Counted from the stretch's first letter, positions 35,578 through 46,020 are shown. The stretch is DNA of 46,166 bases from Chloroflexota bacterium (GCA_014338005.1 QUBZ01000025.1:1-46166), one strand, 5' to 3'. The notes: a model not told the origin generated them from the letters alone. Made by a program: numbers and translations.

Positions 35578-36711
35578 CTATTCTTCAAGCAGACGGGTAT
35601 AGGTCTGTTGTAGTTGGGCGGCGGCGGCCTGCCAGGTGAACCGACGGACACGCTGCCGTCCCAGGCTGATGAGCCGCTGCCGCAGGGTTTCGTCGTAGAT
35701 GAGCCGGTGGAGAGAGTCTGCCAGCGCCTCGACATCGTAGGGGTCAACCATCAGGGCGGCATCACCGGCGACTTCAGGCAGGGATGAAACATTGGATGTG
35801 ACGACCGGGGTTCCGCAGGCCATCGCTTCGAGTACAGGCAGCCCAAAACCTTCGTAAAGTGAGGGAAAGGCGAAACAGGCCGCCGCGCTGTAAAGCCCCG
35901 GCAGGTCGGCTTCGTCGGCAAAGCCGATGAAATGAACGAACGACTCCATATCATGCTGCCGGATTGAGTCGTAGATGGGGTCTTCCAGCCATCCATGACC
36001 GCCGGCGATGACGAGGTGGATGTCGCTTCCGGCCTGGCGCAGCTGTGCAAGCGCCTGGATGAGCCGCCCATAGTTTTTGCGCGGCTGGACGGTGCCGATA
36101 GAAAAGATATAAGGCGCGCTGCCAATGCGGTATCGGCTTCGTATAGTCATCAACACCTGCGAGTCAACAACGGGCTGGAAGCGCGCATCAACGCCGCTGA
36201 GGAGGACGGAAATCTTTTCCGGGGGGGTGTTGTAAAACGTTATAAGGTCATCTCTGGTTGCCTGTGAGTCGGCCAGAATATGATCGGCGCGCCGGACTGA
36301 ACGCGGGACGACTGCATCCAGATAGGCTTTTAGCGACGGGCTGGCCGTTTCCGGCACGCAGACGAATGAGAGATCGTGAACGGTGAGCAGGGTTCGGGTT
36401 TGAGGAAAGGTGGGGGGCAGGACAAAATCGGTCGCGTGAAAAAGCTGCACCCTGCCGGTGATAACTTCGATAGGGATAGGCAAACGCGCGCGATGCCACA
36501 GGCGGGCTAACCATCTGGGTGTGAGCGGCGTCGGCTTCCAGGTGAAGTTCTCACCGGGAGCAGGTGGAAGTTGATGGCGGCGCGCGCCGGCGACGAAGAG
36601 CCGGTAGGGGGATTGGCTGTCAAGAAGCGCCAGAGCGGCGACAAGTTCGCGTACATAGCGCCCGATGCCGCCGCCCTGTTCATAGGCTGGGGTATAGTCT
36701 ATACCAATCAC
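35578..36711 (-). CDS. GT4-family glycosyltransferase
   Basis: 377 aa, GT-B fold. N-terminal [20 protein letters not shown] is the acceptor-side glycine loop, [18 protein letters not shown] begins the donor domain, and [23 protein letters not shown] with [12 protein letters not shown] is the retaining GT4 nucleotide-sugar motif with both conserved Glu. Closest in pattern to mannosyltransferases, but the sugar is not certain. Start GTG 36711. It is last in the UXS-ligase-GtrA-GT4 run, 9 bp after GtrA. Confidence 0.93.
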   Translation of the reverse strand: MIGIDYTPAYEQGGGIGRYVRELVAALALLDSQSPYRLFVAGARRHQLPPAPGENFTWKPTPLTPRWLARLWHRARLPIPIEVITGRVQLFHATDFVLPPTFPQTRTLLTVHDLSFVCVPETASPSLKAYLDAVVPRSVRRADHILADSQATRDDLITFYNTPPEKISVLLSGVDARFQPVVDSQVLMTIRSRYRIGSAPYIFSIGTVQPRKNYGRLIQALAQLRQAGSDIHLVIAGGHGWLEDPIYDSIRQHDMESFVHFIGFADEADLPGLYSAAACFAFPSLYEGFGLPVLEAMACGTPVVTSNVSSLPEVAGDAALMVDPYDVEALADSLHRLIYDETLRQRLISLGRQRVRRFTWQAAAAQLQQTYTRLLEE

Positions 36712-36720
36712 AGCTGTGGA

Positions 36721-37335
36721 TTATCCGGTGGTTTTCTGTTTTACATCGTTGTACGTCCAGTAACGGTTGGCAAAGAAGTTCCAGAACATCACCACGATAA
36801 CGCCGATAAACTGCGCCGCCAGCGTACCTAATTTGCCCTCTGCCGTATAAGATGGAAGGTAAGTAGGGCGTAAGATGTGAATGAGCGGAAGCAGAATGGG
36901 CATAAGCAGCGCACCGAGCGCATGGTAAGAGACTGAAATCCAGAGCGTGCGACCAAACCAACCCACAAAACTAATCAGGAAAAACTGCGCGAGCTGCCTT
37001 CTTACCGACCGTGACCGCGAATCCGGGTATGTCCAGAAGCGGTTCCAGATGAAGTTGCTGATGACGGCGGCGATAAAAGCGATGGTTGTGGCGATGGCAA
37101 CGTTCGCCGTAATCGGTTCACCCTGGCTGTTGGTAGGGGGAAGAACGGTCGCCTGAAGCACGATAACCGTGCCAAAGTCTACAACTGCGCCGATAAACCC
37201 GACGACTGCAAACTTCAGAAACCGTTCGACTTCTTTGGATTTTTCGCCGAAACGTCCGGCAACCGCCAGGATGAGATGATCTATTGGGTTGTGGAACTCC
37301 CGGTGGGTTGCGCCGGGCGTATTGTATTGACTCAT
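36721..37335 (-). CDS. GtrA-like membrane protein
   Basis: About 204 aa from ATG 37335, which overlaps the O-antigen ligase stop by 4 bp (ATGA). Four membrane helices; FLKFAVVGFIGAVVDFGTVIVL and FIAAVISNFIWNRFWTYPDS are the GtrA signature, and the C-terminus repeats FWNFFANRYWTY. GtrA proteins are thought to move polyprenyl-linked sugars across the membrane. It sits with polysaccharide genes. Confidence 0.92.
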   Translation of the reverse strand: MSQYNTPGATHREFHNPIDHLILAVAGRFGEKSKEVERFLKFAVVGFIGAVVDFGTVIVLQATVLPPTNSQGEPITANVAIATTIAFIAAVISNFIWNRFWTYPDSRSRSVRRQLAQFFLISFVGWFGRTLWISVSYHALGALLMPILLPLIHILRPTYLPSYTAEGKLGTLAAQFIGVIVVMFWNFFANRYWTYNDVKQKTTG

Positions 37336-38816
37336 AGAGATGCCAGCCTTGTGCTTTTCCATGTCTGATTATACAAGATCGCAAGGGCGCCGAGCATTAA
37401 GCCCAGATGCAAAAACATATTATTTACGTACAGGTTGTCAAAAAAGTTATGGACGGCGAGGTAAATCCAGGCCCCCAGCAAACCGATCAACACCAACCGA
37501 GCATGGGTGTCGGGATGCCGCCTCGCCCGCCAATTCGCCCACATTATGATAAGCCATACCTTGCCATAAACTAACAGTCCGATGATGCCAGTTTCGGCCA
37601 AAATGTTCAAGTAGTAATTGTGGGCGTGGCCCAGCGGTTCAAGCCAGTTTAATAGGCGGTATTCAAGATAGGCAGCCTCATAACCGCCGAAACCGACCCC
37701 TAACCAGGGCGAAGCGGCAGCCATATTCAGCGCGGCCTGCCAGTGAGCCAGGCGTTCGACAACGGCGTAGTTTTCCGGCGTGATGTCCACGCCGCGCATA
37801 TCCTCAAAAGCGAAAAATTCCTGCGTGGAACTGCTGATTCGTTCAATGATAGAACTCGGCAGGATACCAGCAAACCACAGGGCGGCCAGCAGGCCGAAAA
37901 CCAGGAAAGCGATCAGCAAACCGCGCCACGCCTGCCGGGGCAGCGCCAGCGCCATCACCAGCAGCGAAACGCCAGACGCCAGCATCGCACCGCGACTCCA
38001 GGAGATCAGAATGCCGATGCCCAGGAAAATCGCCGAAACTGCATAAAAGAAGGCAAAAAACAGATAACTAACCGGGATTCGGCGCGTATGCCGCCATAAC
38101 TGCCAGATACGCGCGCCGTAACCGAGTGCTGACATGAGGGCGATGGGCGCGAGCAGCCCCATAAACCCACCAAAGGGATTAGGCTGGCCGAACGTGCCAA
38201 AGGCGCGGAAAAAACGGTCGTTAATGAGCAGGTGTAAAGCCCCGCTGCCGCCGAAAAATTCGTATAACCCCACCAGCGCATTCGCCAGCCCGGACAGCAC
38301 CAGGCCGAAAACCAGCCAGTGCCAGCGCGAATCCCCTGCCAAATCGAACGCCAGCACGATCATAATGAGCATTTGCAGCCACTTCAGCCATTCGTTGACC
38401 CATGCGCCGATGGAGACGGCATTAAAGGCCGTCAGGGCGGTTACACAGAGGAACAAAATGATGGCGACCGATACCGGCGTGCCGGCAAACCGCAGGCGGC
38501 GCGGCTCGACGACGATACGGTTGACCGCCCAAGCGCCGATGAGCAGCGCGAACAAAATCTGCCCGATGTCCAGCGGAAGCTGAAAAGCGGCTTCGGTGGC
38601 GATGAGCGTCCGCAGGGGAGCCAGCACCAGCAGAAAGATCACGGCAGCGAGGGGCGTGATGGCAGTAAGCACAAAAAAAGCCGAAAAGGCGAAAATCAGA
38701 AACAGGGCTGAAAGCGGCTGAGTCGCTACCAGCAGCCCAACCGCAGCAGCTAAAATAATCCACACCGGCGCAGATGGGCGCAAGGCCGGAGCAAGGCGGC
38801 TGAAATCGAGTGTCAC
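37332..38816 (-). CDS. O-antigen ligase/polymerase family membrane protein
   Basis: 494 aa, about twelve membrane segments. The large external loop with [26 protein letters not shown] and [17 protein letters not shown] is the Wzy_C (O-antigen ligase) signature, including the conserved Arg and His. It would polymerise or transfer a polyprenyl-linked glycan. Start GTG 38816 overlaps the upstream epimerase stop by 4 bp. Confidence 0.9.
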   Translation of the reverse strand: MTLDFSRLAPALRPSAPVWIILAAAVGLLVATQPLSALFLIFAFSAFFVLTAITPLAAVIFLLVLAPLRTLIATEAAFQLPLDIGQILFALLIGAWAVNRIVVEPRRLRFAGTPVSVAIILFLCVTALTAFNAVSIGAWVNEWLKWLQMLIMIVLAFDLAGDSRWHWLVFGLVLSGLANALVGLYEFFGGSGALHLLINDRFFRAFGTFGQPNPFGGFMGLLAPIALMSALGYGARIWQLWRHTRRIPVSYLFFAFFYAVSAIFLGIGILISWSRGAMLASGVSLLVMALALPRQAWRGLLIAFLVFGLLAALWFAGILPSSIIERISSSTQEFFAFEDMRGVDITPENYAVVERLAHWQAALNMAAASPWLGVGFGGYEAAYLEYRLLNWLEPLGHAHNYYLNILAETGIIGLLVYGKVWLIIMWANWRARRHPDTHARLVLIGLLGAWIYLAVHNFFDNLYVNNMFLHLGLMLGALAILYNQTWKSTRLASL

Positions 38817-39745
38817 ACCACCTCGCGGAAGTAGGCAATGGTCGGCTCTAAACCCTGCCGGAGTTTAACTTTTGGCTCCCAGTTCAGCACCGCGCGGGCG
38901 CGGCTGATGTCCGGCTGGCGCGTCTGGGGGTCGCCCTTGATACGCTCGTCTTTGTAAATAATACCCGCCCGGTTACCGGTAACTTCGTTCACAACCTGAG
39001 CGAACTCCAGGATGGTCATTTCGTCGGGGTTGCCGATGTTCACCGGGTCGTTATAGTCGGACATCAGCAGGCGGTAGATGCCTTCGACCAGATCGCTGAC
39101 GTACTGGAAACTGCGGGTTTGAGAGCCATCGCCGTAAACGGTGAGCGGTTCACCGCGCAGCGCCTGGGCGATGAAATTGGGAACTACGCGGCCATCGGCG
39201 AGGCGCATTCGCGGGCCGTAGGTGTTGAAGATACGCACGATGCGGGTGTCCACACCATGCACGCGGTGATAGGCCATCGTGATAGCCTCGGCAAAACGTT
39301 TCGCCTCGTCGTAAACACCGCGCGGGCCGATGGGGTCAACGTTGCCGGGATAAGTTTCTTTTTGCGGGTGTTCCAGCGGGTCGCCGTAGATTTCCGACGT
39401 GGAAGCGAGCAGAAACTTAGCGCCCTTGTGGAGCGCCAGACCGAGCGCGTTGTGCGTGCCAAGCGCCCCGACCTTAAGCGTCTGAATCGGCAGTTTCAGG
39501 TAATCAATCGGGCTGGCGGGGGACGCAAAATGCAGAACCGCGTCAATCGGGCCGGCGATGTAGATATAATTGGTGACATCATGCCGGACAAAGTGGAAGC
39601 TGGTATTACCTGCCAGGTGGGCTATGTTTCGGGTATTGCCGGTTATGAGGTTGTCCATAGCGATAACCGAGTGTCCCTCGGCAATAAAACGGTCGCACAG
39701 ATGCGACCCCAAAAAACCCGCGCCGCCGGTAATCAGTACGCGCAA
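38813..39745 (-). CDS. UDP-glucuronate decarboxylase-like NAD-dependent epimerase
   Basis: 310 aa, SDR fold. [12 protein letters not shown] binds [25 protein letters not shown] is typical of UXS, which makes UDP-xylose; the YDEAKR Tyr/Lys pair and [14 protein letters not shown] are catalytic. The start is TTG 39745, well placed after AAGGAG. It is first of the run UXS-ligase-GtrA-GT4 and probably makes a precursor for it. Confidence 0.93.
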   Translation of the reverse strand: MRVLITGGAGFLGSHLCDRFIAEGHSVIAMDNLITGNTRNIAHLAGNTSFHFVRHDVTNYIYIAGPIDAVLHFASPASPIDYLKLPIQTLKVGALGTHNALGLALHKGAKFLLASTSEIYGDPLEHPQKETYPGNVDPIGPRGVYDEAKRFAEAITMAYHRVHGVDTRIVRIFNTYGPRMRLADGRVVPNFIAQALRGEPLTVYGDGSQTRSFQYVSDLVEGIYRLLMSDYNDPVNIGNPDEMTILEFAQVVNEVTGNRAGIIYKDERIKGDPQTRQPDISRARAVLNWEPKVKLRQGLEPTIAYFREVV

Positions 39746-39776
39746 AATGACCGCTCCTTGTGGTAGAAGTCAATAA

Positions 39777-39810
39777 ACTACAAGTATAACGACATACGAT
39801 CTTGAAGCAA
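39777..39810 (-). promoter_or_regulatory. Promoter of the UXS-ligase-GtrA-GT4 operon
   Basis: TTGCTT (39810-39805), 16-bp spacer, TATACT (39788-39783) on the minus strand, about 35 bp before the TTG start. Confidence 0.5.
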
Positions 39811-39820
39811 AACGTGAAGG

Positions 39821-40375
39821 TTAAACTTTAACTTCGCCGTCGCCGGCTTCCTTTAGCTCTTTGAGCTGTTCCGCGAACTCATTTTTGAATATCTGATAAA
39901 CGACGGGATCATCCAGACAGATGATAACGGTTCGCAGATATTTGAGGTCTTCAAAAGTAAAGTCTATGATCTGGGACAGCATGGTTTTGGCGCAGTTTTC
40001 AGCCGGGTATCCCAGCACGCCGACCGAGATGGCCGGAAAAGCGACCGACTTGAGGCGGTTTTGCTCGGCCAGGCGCAGGCATTCCAGGGTAACGCTGGCG
40101 AGTTTTCCGCGCTCGCTGCCTTCTCCCCATCGTGGGCCGACGGCGTGGATGATCTTCTCAAAAGGCAGGCTGCCGGCATCGGTCGTGACGGCATAGCCGG
40201 TTTCGCACCAGCCGACAGCCGCGCAGGCGCGCTGTACGGATGGGCCGGCTCTTTCGGCCAGGGCGGGCGAGACGTGCAAATTCGTGTCGGTGGGATTAAC
40301 TATTCCGCCGGCGGTTAGCGAGAGAATATCATCCTGGACGATCTGGATCGTAACTTTGTTGACCCTGGCCTTCAT
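39821..40375 (-). CDS. Macro domain protein, macroH2A-like type
   Basis: 184 aa, one macro domain that binds ADP-ribose-type ligands. DILSLTAGGIVNPTDTNL replaces the common NAAN loop by NPTD (26-30). The usual GGGV loop reads HVSPALAERAG. SVAFPAISVGVLGYP (110-124) keeps the phosphate loop. The NPT loop and lack of GGG recall macroH2A-type macro domains more than MacroD hydrolases, so removal of ADP-ribose may be weak or absent. It sits between two polysaccharide gene groups, perhaps by chance. Confidence 0.88.
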   Translation of the reverse strand: MKARVNKVTIQIVQDDILSLTAGGIVNPTDTNLHVSPALAERAGPSVQRACAAVGWCETGYAVTTDAGSLPFEKIIHAVGPRWGEGSERGKLASVTLECLRLAEQNRLKSVAFPAISVGVLGYPAENCAKTMLSQIIDFTFEDLKYLRTVIICLDDPVVYQIFKNEFAEQLKELKEAGDGEVKV

Positions 40376-40417
40376 TGCACAATCGCTCTCTCGACTTCCT
40401 TGAGGTACATTACACCA

Positions 40418-43400
40418 TCATAATTCGGCTTCGTCAATAGCTCCGATGTTCGATAAGCAGCCGGCTGCGCCGATTAAAAACACAAAAACGTAGGCTAAGT
40501 CCTGAACGTAAACGCTGTTATCAATCAGCCCATGAGCCAGCAGATTGCCCATGCTGCCGATGACACCAATGATGAGCGCGCGGTAGATTATTTTTTGCGA
40601 GCCGAACGCTTTGTAAGCGCGGGCAGCATGTTTCCAGAACGCCGTCTGTATCCAGGCCAGTATGATAACGCCCAAAAAGCCCAGCCGCACCCAGAAATCC
40701 AAGATGAAATTGTGCGGATGCGAGAGGTTCGGCTCTTGCCAGGCATCCGGCAAAATGTAATATCCCCGGAAGGCGTACAGGAACTGGTCGAGGCCGACGC
40801 CGGTTAAGGGATGGTCGCGTATCAGGTTGACGGCGCTTTGCCAGACGCGCAGGCGGAAAAAATTCGTGCCTTCGGAAAAATCCAGCGCGCGGGCGAAACG
40901 GGGCGACTGCAAAGACAGGAAAAAACCCGCAGCGGCAGCCAGGGTCAGCACAGCCAGGAGGGGGTAAGCGCGCCTGCCCCAAGCCAGCGCCAGCACGATG
41001 ACAATGACGACGGGCAGGCCGATAAACAGCGCGCCGACACTCTGGCTTAAAACAACGGCTAAACCCATCATTCCCAGGGCGGCAGCGGCCAGGGCGCGGC
41101 GCATGGGATGAAGTGGGAGGATGACATAAACCAGCGCAAAAGGCAGACAGCGGCCCAGGAATAAACCGACATTGTTCGGTGAGCCATAAACGCTGGCGAG
41201 CCGCTGCGCCCCGGCTTCGGCGGTGATGATGGACTGCCCCTGCATGAACATGATAAGGCCGACCAGCGCAACGGCAAAACCGGCAGCGACCAGCGTATCG
41301 GCCAGCCGGATGATGGTCTGCTTATCGAACCGGGCAGTCCGCAGGATGGCATAAAACAGGAGCGGCTCCAGCATCAGAGTGCGAAATTCGGTGACGGCGG
41401 GGCGGGGATATTCCGCCCACGTGAGCGAGAACAGTCCTAAAATGAGCCACGCGATCAGACCATAGTCAAGCGCGCTCAAGCGGGGAAAACCGGCGCGTAT
41501 GGGGAACTGGCCGACCGCGCTCTGGCGCGCGCGCCCCCAGGCCGCGCCGAGGCGCAGCCCCCAGGCCGCAGCGGTGATGAGGATTAAAACTTCGGCCAGC
41601 GGGAATGCAAACCGGTAAAGCTCGACCGGAAACAGAAAAAAGGGCGACCAGAAAAGGGTAAGCATCAGGCCAAGCTCAAGCCGGTTGTAGACGATAACCA
41701 GCAGCAGAAGCGCGGCCAGGATGGTGAGGATGAAGCCGGGTTGGAGGTAGATGAAACCCGCTGTGAGGAAAGCCAGGCCGATCTGAACGGGTTCGCGCTT
41801 GAAGATGCTGGGCGCGGCATCGCCCCAGGTCAGCAGCATACCGATCATAAGCGCGAGTGAGGTCAGTGCGCCGGCGGCCAACTGCCCGGTATGGCTCACA
41901 CTGCGGGCCAGCCGGGCGAGGGGATAAAACAACGGCCGCCAGTCCAGACGCCTGCCGGTGACAAGCGCCGCGCCGCCGGAGATAAACGCCGTGACCCAGG
42001 CCAGTACAATCTGCTGATTGTACGGCTCGGCCAGATTCCCGGAACTGACCGCATAACCGGCCAGCGCCCAGCGATCCCATCCGCGATCTGCGCGGACGTG
42101 CAGTTCGTGGCTGCCTGCAGGCAGACCGGCTGCGACCGGAACGAGACGTATTTCGGGCGACAGACTACCGCTGGTCAGGACGATATAAGCATTGCCCGAC
42201 GAGTCGCGCGGGACAGCATTGGCGGGTTGGCCGTCCACCAGCGGGTAGAGATAACCCGTATAATCATCCTCGCGCAGCAGGAGGGCGATCTCGCGCCCGG
42301 TGAAGGTGAAAAAAAACTGGCTGTCCTGAAGCCAGCCAATATCCGCACCCATCCTGCCGAATGTCCAGACGCCGCTGTAACGGGTGTAGGGATTGACCGG
42401 CGAAAAGAGGCCGTTTTCGGCGCTGTCCGGCTGTGGGCGCGCGGCCAGAGCCTGCCAGAGCGGCGAGGGGCTGCCGTCAGGGGAGATTAAAGCAAAACCC
42501 CAGAGCGGGTCGTCGTTCACGGCGAGGGGCTGCCAATGATGCAGAACCATCCCGGCCAGCCAGGGCCACTCTCGATCCGCGCGGTCGAGCGCCGCCAGCG
42601 TATAGGCGATTTGCTCATCGGCGGTGACGCTGCCCCAGATGGACGGCTGCCCATCCCAGTTGGCAGGCAGGCTGTTCCATCCCCAATGGGCGGCCCAGAG
42701 CGGTTTAGCGCCATCCCCGTTCTGAACCATTTCCTCGCGCAGGGCGATGATGCGCGAGAAATTCAGCACGCTTTCGACCACTACGCGGTCGTTGGGGGGC
42801 AGATTAAACCCGTAAGGTTTGGCGGCAGCCGCATCGAAATAAGGTTGAGCGCCCAAAGCGTATAAAGCGCGCAGGTAGCGAATATCGCTGATGTTGCGAG
42901 GGCCGGTTTCGGTCGTGGGCGCGAGGGCTGCCACGATGACGGTCGCGCCGGCATCCGCGCTGTGAACGGCAAAATACGCTTCTTTCAGGATGGCGGCGTA
43001 ATCCGCCGGTCGCGGCTCCAGCCCGCCCCAGGCGGCAGTTAAATTTGGCTCGTCCCATATCTGGTAAAAGTTTATCGTTTGCCCGTACCGGGCGGTGAAC
43101 GCCTGAGCAAAAGCGGCAAAATCCGCAGGATTTTGTGGGGGCGCGGTCGGGTCATCGGGGGATTGAGGCGTCCGCGCCCAGGCCGGCGCGTTCACCAGGA
43201 CGGCGATCAACTGTAAGTTCGGATGAGCGTCTATAGTCTGGACGATTGAATCCCACTTATCCCAGCGAAAATCGCCCCGGTTCGGCTCAATTTCGTCCCA
43301 TCGAAAAAACTGTCTGACCCAGGTGACATGCGCTGCTTCCATGCGTTGGAACTGCGTTTCCAGTTCTGTGGGTGTGTACTGCTCCAGCGCAGCGTTGACG

Positions 43401-43558
43401 CCAAGCCGTGGGACGCGAAAGGGAAGCTGAGACTCTTGTATCGGGTCTGTGTAACCGCGAAGCTGAAAATCGCGCTCCTGGATGGTGGCAAATGCCGCCA
43501 CCACGCTGCCCAGGAGCGCAAACAGCGCCGCCAGAAAAAGAAAGGGGTCGCGTTTCAT
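40418..43558 (-). CDS. Glycosidase-like domain fused to an O-antigen ligase
   Basis: 1046 aa. After an N-terminal membrane helix, residues about 50-375 form a TIM-barrel glycosidase-like domain (GH39/GH5 type): VTWVRQFFRWDEIEPNRGDF, FYQIWDEPN with the acid/base Glu (E170) and LWAAHWGWNS where the nucleophile is normally in TEFGW; here it is His (H291). Residues 385-505 look like a beta-sandwich carbohydrate-binding domain (YSGVWTFGRMGADIGWLQDS). From about 515 come some 12 membrane segments with the O-antigen ligase loop RLRVWQSAVNLIRDHPLTGVG and HPHNFILDFWVRLG. The external domains may hold or position a glycan, not cut it. Its ATG overlaps the lipoprotein gene by 4 bp. Confidence 0.88.
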   Translation of the reverse strand: MKRDPFLFLAALFALLGSVVAAFATIQERDFQLRGYTDPIQESQLPFRVPRLGVNAALEQYTPTELETQFQRMEAAHVTWVRQFFRWDEIEPNRGDFRWDKWDSIVQTIDAHPNLQLIAVLVNAPAWARTPQSPDDPTAPPQNPADFAAFAQAFTARYGQTINFYQIWDEPNLTAAWGGLEPRPADYAAILKEAYFAVHSADAGATVIVAALAPTTETGPRNISDIRYLRALYALGAQPYFDAAAAKPYGFNLPPNDRVVVESVLNFSRIIALREEMVQNGDGAKPLWAAHWGWNSLPANWDGQPSIWGSVTADEQIAYTLAALDRADREWPWLAGMVLHHWQPLAVNDDPLWGFALISPDGSPSPLWQALAARPQPDSAENGLFSPVNPYTRYSGVWTFGRMGADIGWLQDSQFFFTFTGREIALLLREDDYTGYLYPLVDGQPANAVPRDSSGNAYIVLTSGSLSPEIRLVPVAAGLPAGSHELHVRADRGWDRWALAGYAVSSGNLAEPYNQQIVLAWVTAFISGGAALVTGRRLDWRPLFYPLARLARSVSHTGQLAAGALTSLALMIGMLLTWGDAAPSIFKREPVQIGLAFLTAGFIYLQPGFILTILAALLLLVIVYNRLELGLMLTLFWSPFFLFPVELYRFAFPLAEVLILITAAAWGLRLGAAWGRARQSAVGQFPIRAGFPRLSALDYGLIAWLILGLFSLTWAEYPRPAVTEFRTLMLEPLLFYAILRTARFDKQTIIRLADTLVAAGFAVALVGLIMFMQGQSIITAEAGAQRLASVYGSPNNVGLFLGRCLPFALVYVILPLHPMRRALAAAALGMMGLAVVLSQSVGALFIGLPVVIVIVLALAWGRRAYPLLAVLTLAAAAGFFLSLQSPRFARALDFSEGTNFFRLRVWQSAVNLIRDHPLTGVGLDQFLYAFRGYYILPDAWQEPNLSHPHNFILDFWVRLGFLGVIILAWIQTAFWKHAARAYKAFGSQKIIYRALIIGVIGSMGNLLAHGLIDNSVYVQDLAYVFVFLIGAAGCLSNIGAIDEAEL

Positions 43559-45168
43559 AATGTCCAGACCGGATTGGATGCGCCGCCGTCCAGTGTAAGC
43601 TGGTGGGCGACTTGCGACTCAACATCGATAATCCATAGATTGCCCTGGTAGATGAAAGCGATCTGGCGGCCATCAGGACTCCAGGTGAACTCCTGGTTTT
43701 GATAGACCGATTCGCCCGCCTTGATGCCCGGTTCGTTTCCGGTCGGGAAAATTTTGCGAGCGTTGCTGCCGTCCCGGTCGGCAACAATCAGATCGTATTC
43801 ACCGTTGATGCTGTTGAACGGGTCGCGCGCGCGTAGGTACGCTGCGTATCCTGCCGGGAACTGGCTGTCCGGGTTAGAAACCAACGGCGAGAACTGCGGT
43901 GCGGCCCAGATGCCGGCATTTTTGACGATGCTGGCCGAAAAGACGCCGGATGCATCGGCTACGGCTATGTCGAACGCCGGGCTGTTTTCGGGCAGTTCGC
44001 GCCCCACCGGCGGGCCGTGAACGGTGGTGATGAGCGATGCGCTGTCGGGCGACCAGGAGACGGTCGCCCGCCATGACCAGTCGGCGCGGGTCAGGAAAAC
44101 CGCATAACTCATCAGCGGGCTGCCAAGCGTGCCGGTTTCCAGGTTGACGAGGCCGAAAGCATCGGCCTGCACCCAGGCCAGTTTTTGCCCATCTGGCGAC
44201 CAGTGATAGCGCGTTCCCCACCACGAGTAAGGGCCGCCAGGGGGATTTTCGATAATCTGCTGGATGCTGAGCGTTTCGCCGGTGCGCGGGTCAATACGCA
44301 TTTGCCACAGGTCGTTGAAGGCGCGCCAACCGGGCGCGGCCTGGCTGGCTTCGCCGGTTGAATAACTGATCGTGTTTTGGATGCCGGGAATCCAGTCCGC
44401 ATACAGGACATCACCCAGCACCAGGCTGACGGGCGCTGTTCCTGCCGGAACGTCCGCGATCAACCACAGGCTGTTAAATGTGCCGCCGCCGTCAACGCCG
44501 TTTTCCTTGCGCGTGAAAAGAAGCCGGCGACCGTCAGGCGAAAGGCGAAAAACACGTTTATCAAGGTCGCTGGTGGTCGTAAGGGGGCGTTTGGTCGTAC
44601 TGCTGCCGCGCATACTCCAGGCGTTGCCGTTGCTGATGTAAGTCAGCGTTCCATTGATGGGAACCGGCTCCACCTCGCCGGATGGCCCGACGTAGATGAT
44701 CTCATCCTGTGCCGTGACGATTTCCGTCCGGCTGATTTCGACGCGCCCGCTCGGTAAACCGTCTCGAATCGTCACCCGGTAGCAAATTTCCAGCGTGCCG
44801 TTCTGCCCGGCCTGACCAATGCGCTGCTCGCCGGGACTTAAACCTTCGTTGAGCAGCGTGGTTTGTTTGTAAGGAATTTCGGACTGCTCGCACTCGGTAT
44901 TTACGGTCACGCGCACGATCGTCACACGCATTCCATCGCTGATCTGCGTGAAAGGCGGCGGATTTACATCGTCGAGTTCGCCCAGTTCGATGTTGACTTT
45001 TGGATCGCGCAAAAACTCGCCGACCGTTATAGGGGTGGGATAAGCAAATTTGCGCTCCCGGCCATCGGCAACCAGGGTGATCTGGATAGACGGCGCTTCC
45101 GGCGCGGTCTGGCAGGCTGCCAGCAGGAACATGCTCATAAAAACAAAAAAGAGGAGTCGTTTCATCAT
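43555..45168 (-). CDS. Lipoprotein with DUF348, G5 and PD40-type propeller domains
   Basis: 537 aa. A lipobox LAAC at 16-19 marks a lipoprotein. Residues 28-85 match DUF348 (ITLVADGRERKFAYPTPITVGEFLRD) and 90-165 a G5 domain, which in other proteins bind cell-wall sugars. From 175 on are TolB/PD40-like repeats (FRLSPDGRRLLFTRKEN, YHWSPDGQKLAWVQ, FTWSPDGRQIAFIYQGN), probably a beta-propeller. It precedes the glycosidase-like/O-antigen-ligase gene (4-bp overlap), so both likely face the outer surface. Confidence 0.9.
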   Translation of the reverse strand: MMKRLLFFVFMSMFLLAACQTAPEAPSIQITLVADGRERKFAYPTPITVGEFLRDPKVNIELGELDDVNPPPFTQISDGMRVTIVRVTVNTECEQSEIPYKQTTLLNEGLSPGEQRIGQAGQNGTLEICYRVTIRDGLPSGRVEISRTEIVTAQDEIIYVGPSGEVEPVPINGTLTYISNGNAWSMRGSSTTKRPLTTTSDLDKRVFRLSPDGRRLLFTRKENGVDGGGTFNSLWLIADVPAGTAPVSLVLGDVLYADWIPGIQNTISYSTGEASQAAPGWRAFNDLWQMRIDPRTGETLSIQQIIENPPGGPYSWWGTRYHWSPDGQKLAWVQADAFGLVNLETGTLGSPLMSYAVFLTRADWSWRATVSWSPDSASLITTVHGPPVGRELPENSPAFDIAVADASGVFSASIVKNAGIWAAPQFSPLVSNPDSQFPAGYAAYLRARDPFNSINGEYDLIVADRDGSNARKIFPTGNEPGIKAGESVYQNQEFTWSPDGRQIAFIYQGNLWIIDVESQVAHQLTLDGGASNPVWTL

Positions 45169-45189
45169 GATGTCAGGCTCAATTGTCCG

Positions 45190-45230
45190 GGAAAAGGAAA
45201 ACCAGATTCGCCCTATAAGGACGAATCTGG
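45190..45230 (-). terminator. Intrinsic terminator of the PKD/PD40 repeat gene
   Basis: Perfect 9-bp stem CCAGATTCG/CGAATCTGG (45202-45210, 45222-45230), 11-nt loop. Leftward it runs into TTTTCCTTTTC. It separates this gene from the lipoprotein gene. Confidence 0.75.
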
Positions 45231-45249
45231 CTTGTGTACAGGCGGCTGT

Positions 45250-46020
45250 TTATCGCCTCCAGGCGGGACTGCTGTCATTGGCCGGGTGGTTGGTCAGGTT
45301 GACCGGACTCGTGCCGTCGGCGTTCATAACGTAGATGTCGCTGCCGCCGTCACGGTCGGAGACGAAGGCGATCTGCGAGCCATCGGGCGACCAATCCGGG
45401 GCGGTATCGCTAGCGGGATGGTTGGTCAGGTTGATGAGGTTCGCGCCATCGGTGTCCATGACGTAAATTTCGCTGCTGCCGTCACGGTCGGAGACGAAGA
45501 CGATCTGACGGCCATCGGGCGACCAGGCCGGGGCGGTGTCGCTGGCCGGGTGACTGCTGATATTCACCGGATTGCCGTCCGCGCCAAGCAGATAGATTTC
45601 GTTATTGCCATCACGGTCGGAGACAAAAGCGAGCGTCTGGCCGACGGGCGCTAAAGCCGGGGCGGTATCGCTGGCGGGATGGTTGGTCAGGTTGATGAGG
45701 TTCGCGCCATCGGCGTCCATGACGTAAATTTCGTTGTTGCCGTCACGGTCGGAGACGAAGACGATCTGACGGCCATCGGGTGACCATGCCGGGGCAGTGT
45801 CACTGGCCGGGTGGTTGGTCAGGTTGACGAGGTTCGCGCCGTCGGCGTCCATGACGTAAATTTCGTTATTGCCGTCACGGTCGGAGACGAAGACGATCTG
45901 GCGGCCATCGGGCGACCATGCCGGGGCAGTGTCGCTGGCCGGATGGTTGGTCAGGTTTATCAGGCTTCCATCAACGTCCAGCATGTAAATCTCGCTGTTA
46001 CCGTCACGATTGGTCACAAA
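45250..46020. repeat. Tandem repeats of 129-132 bp, six units
   Basis: The PD40 repeats are also close copies at the DNA level; for example, the string cacggtcgga recurs with a 132-bp step (45351, 45483), then a 129-bp step. Such high identity points to recent duplication or conversion between units. Confidence 0.85.
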
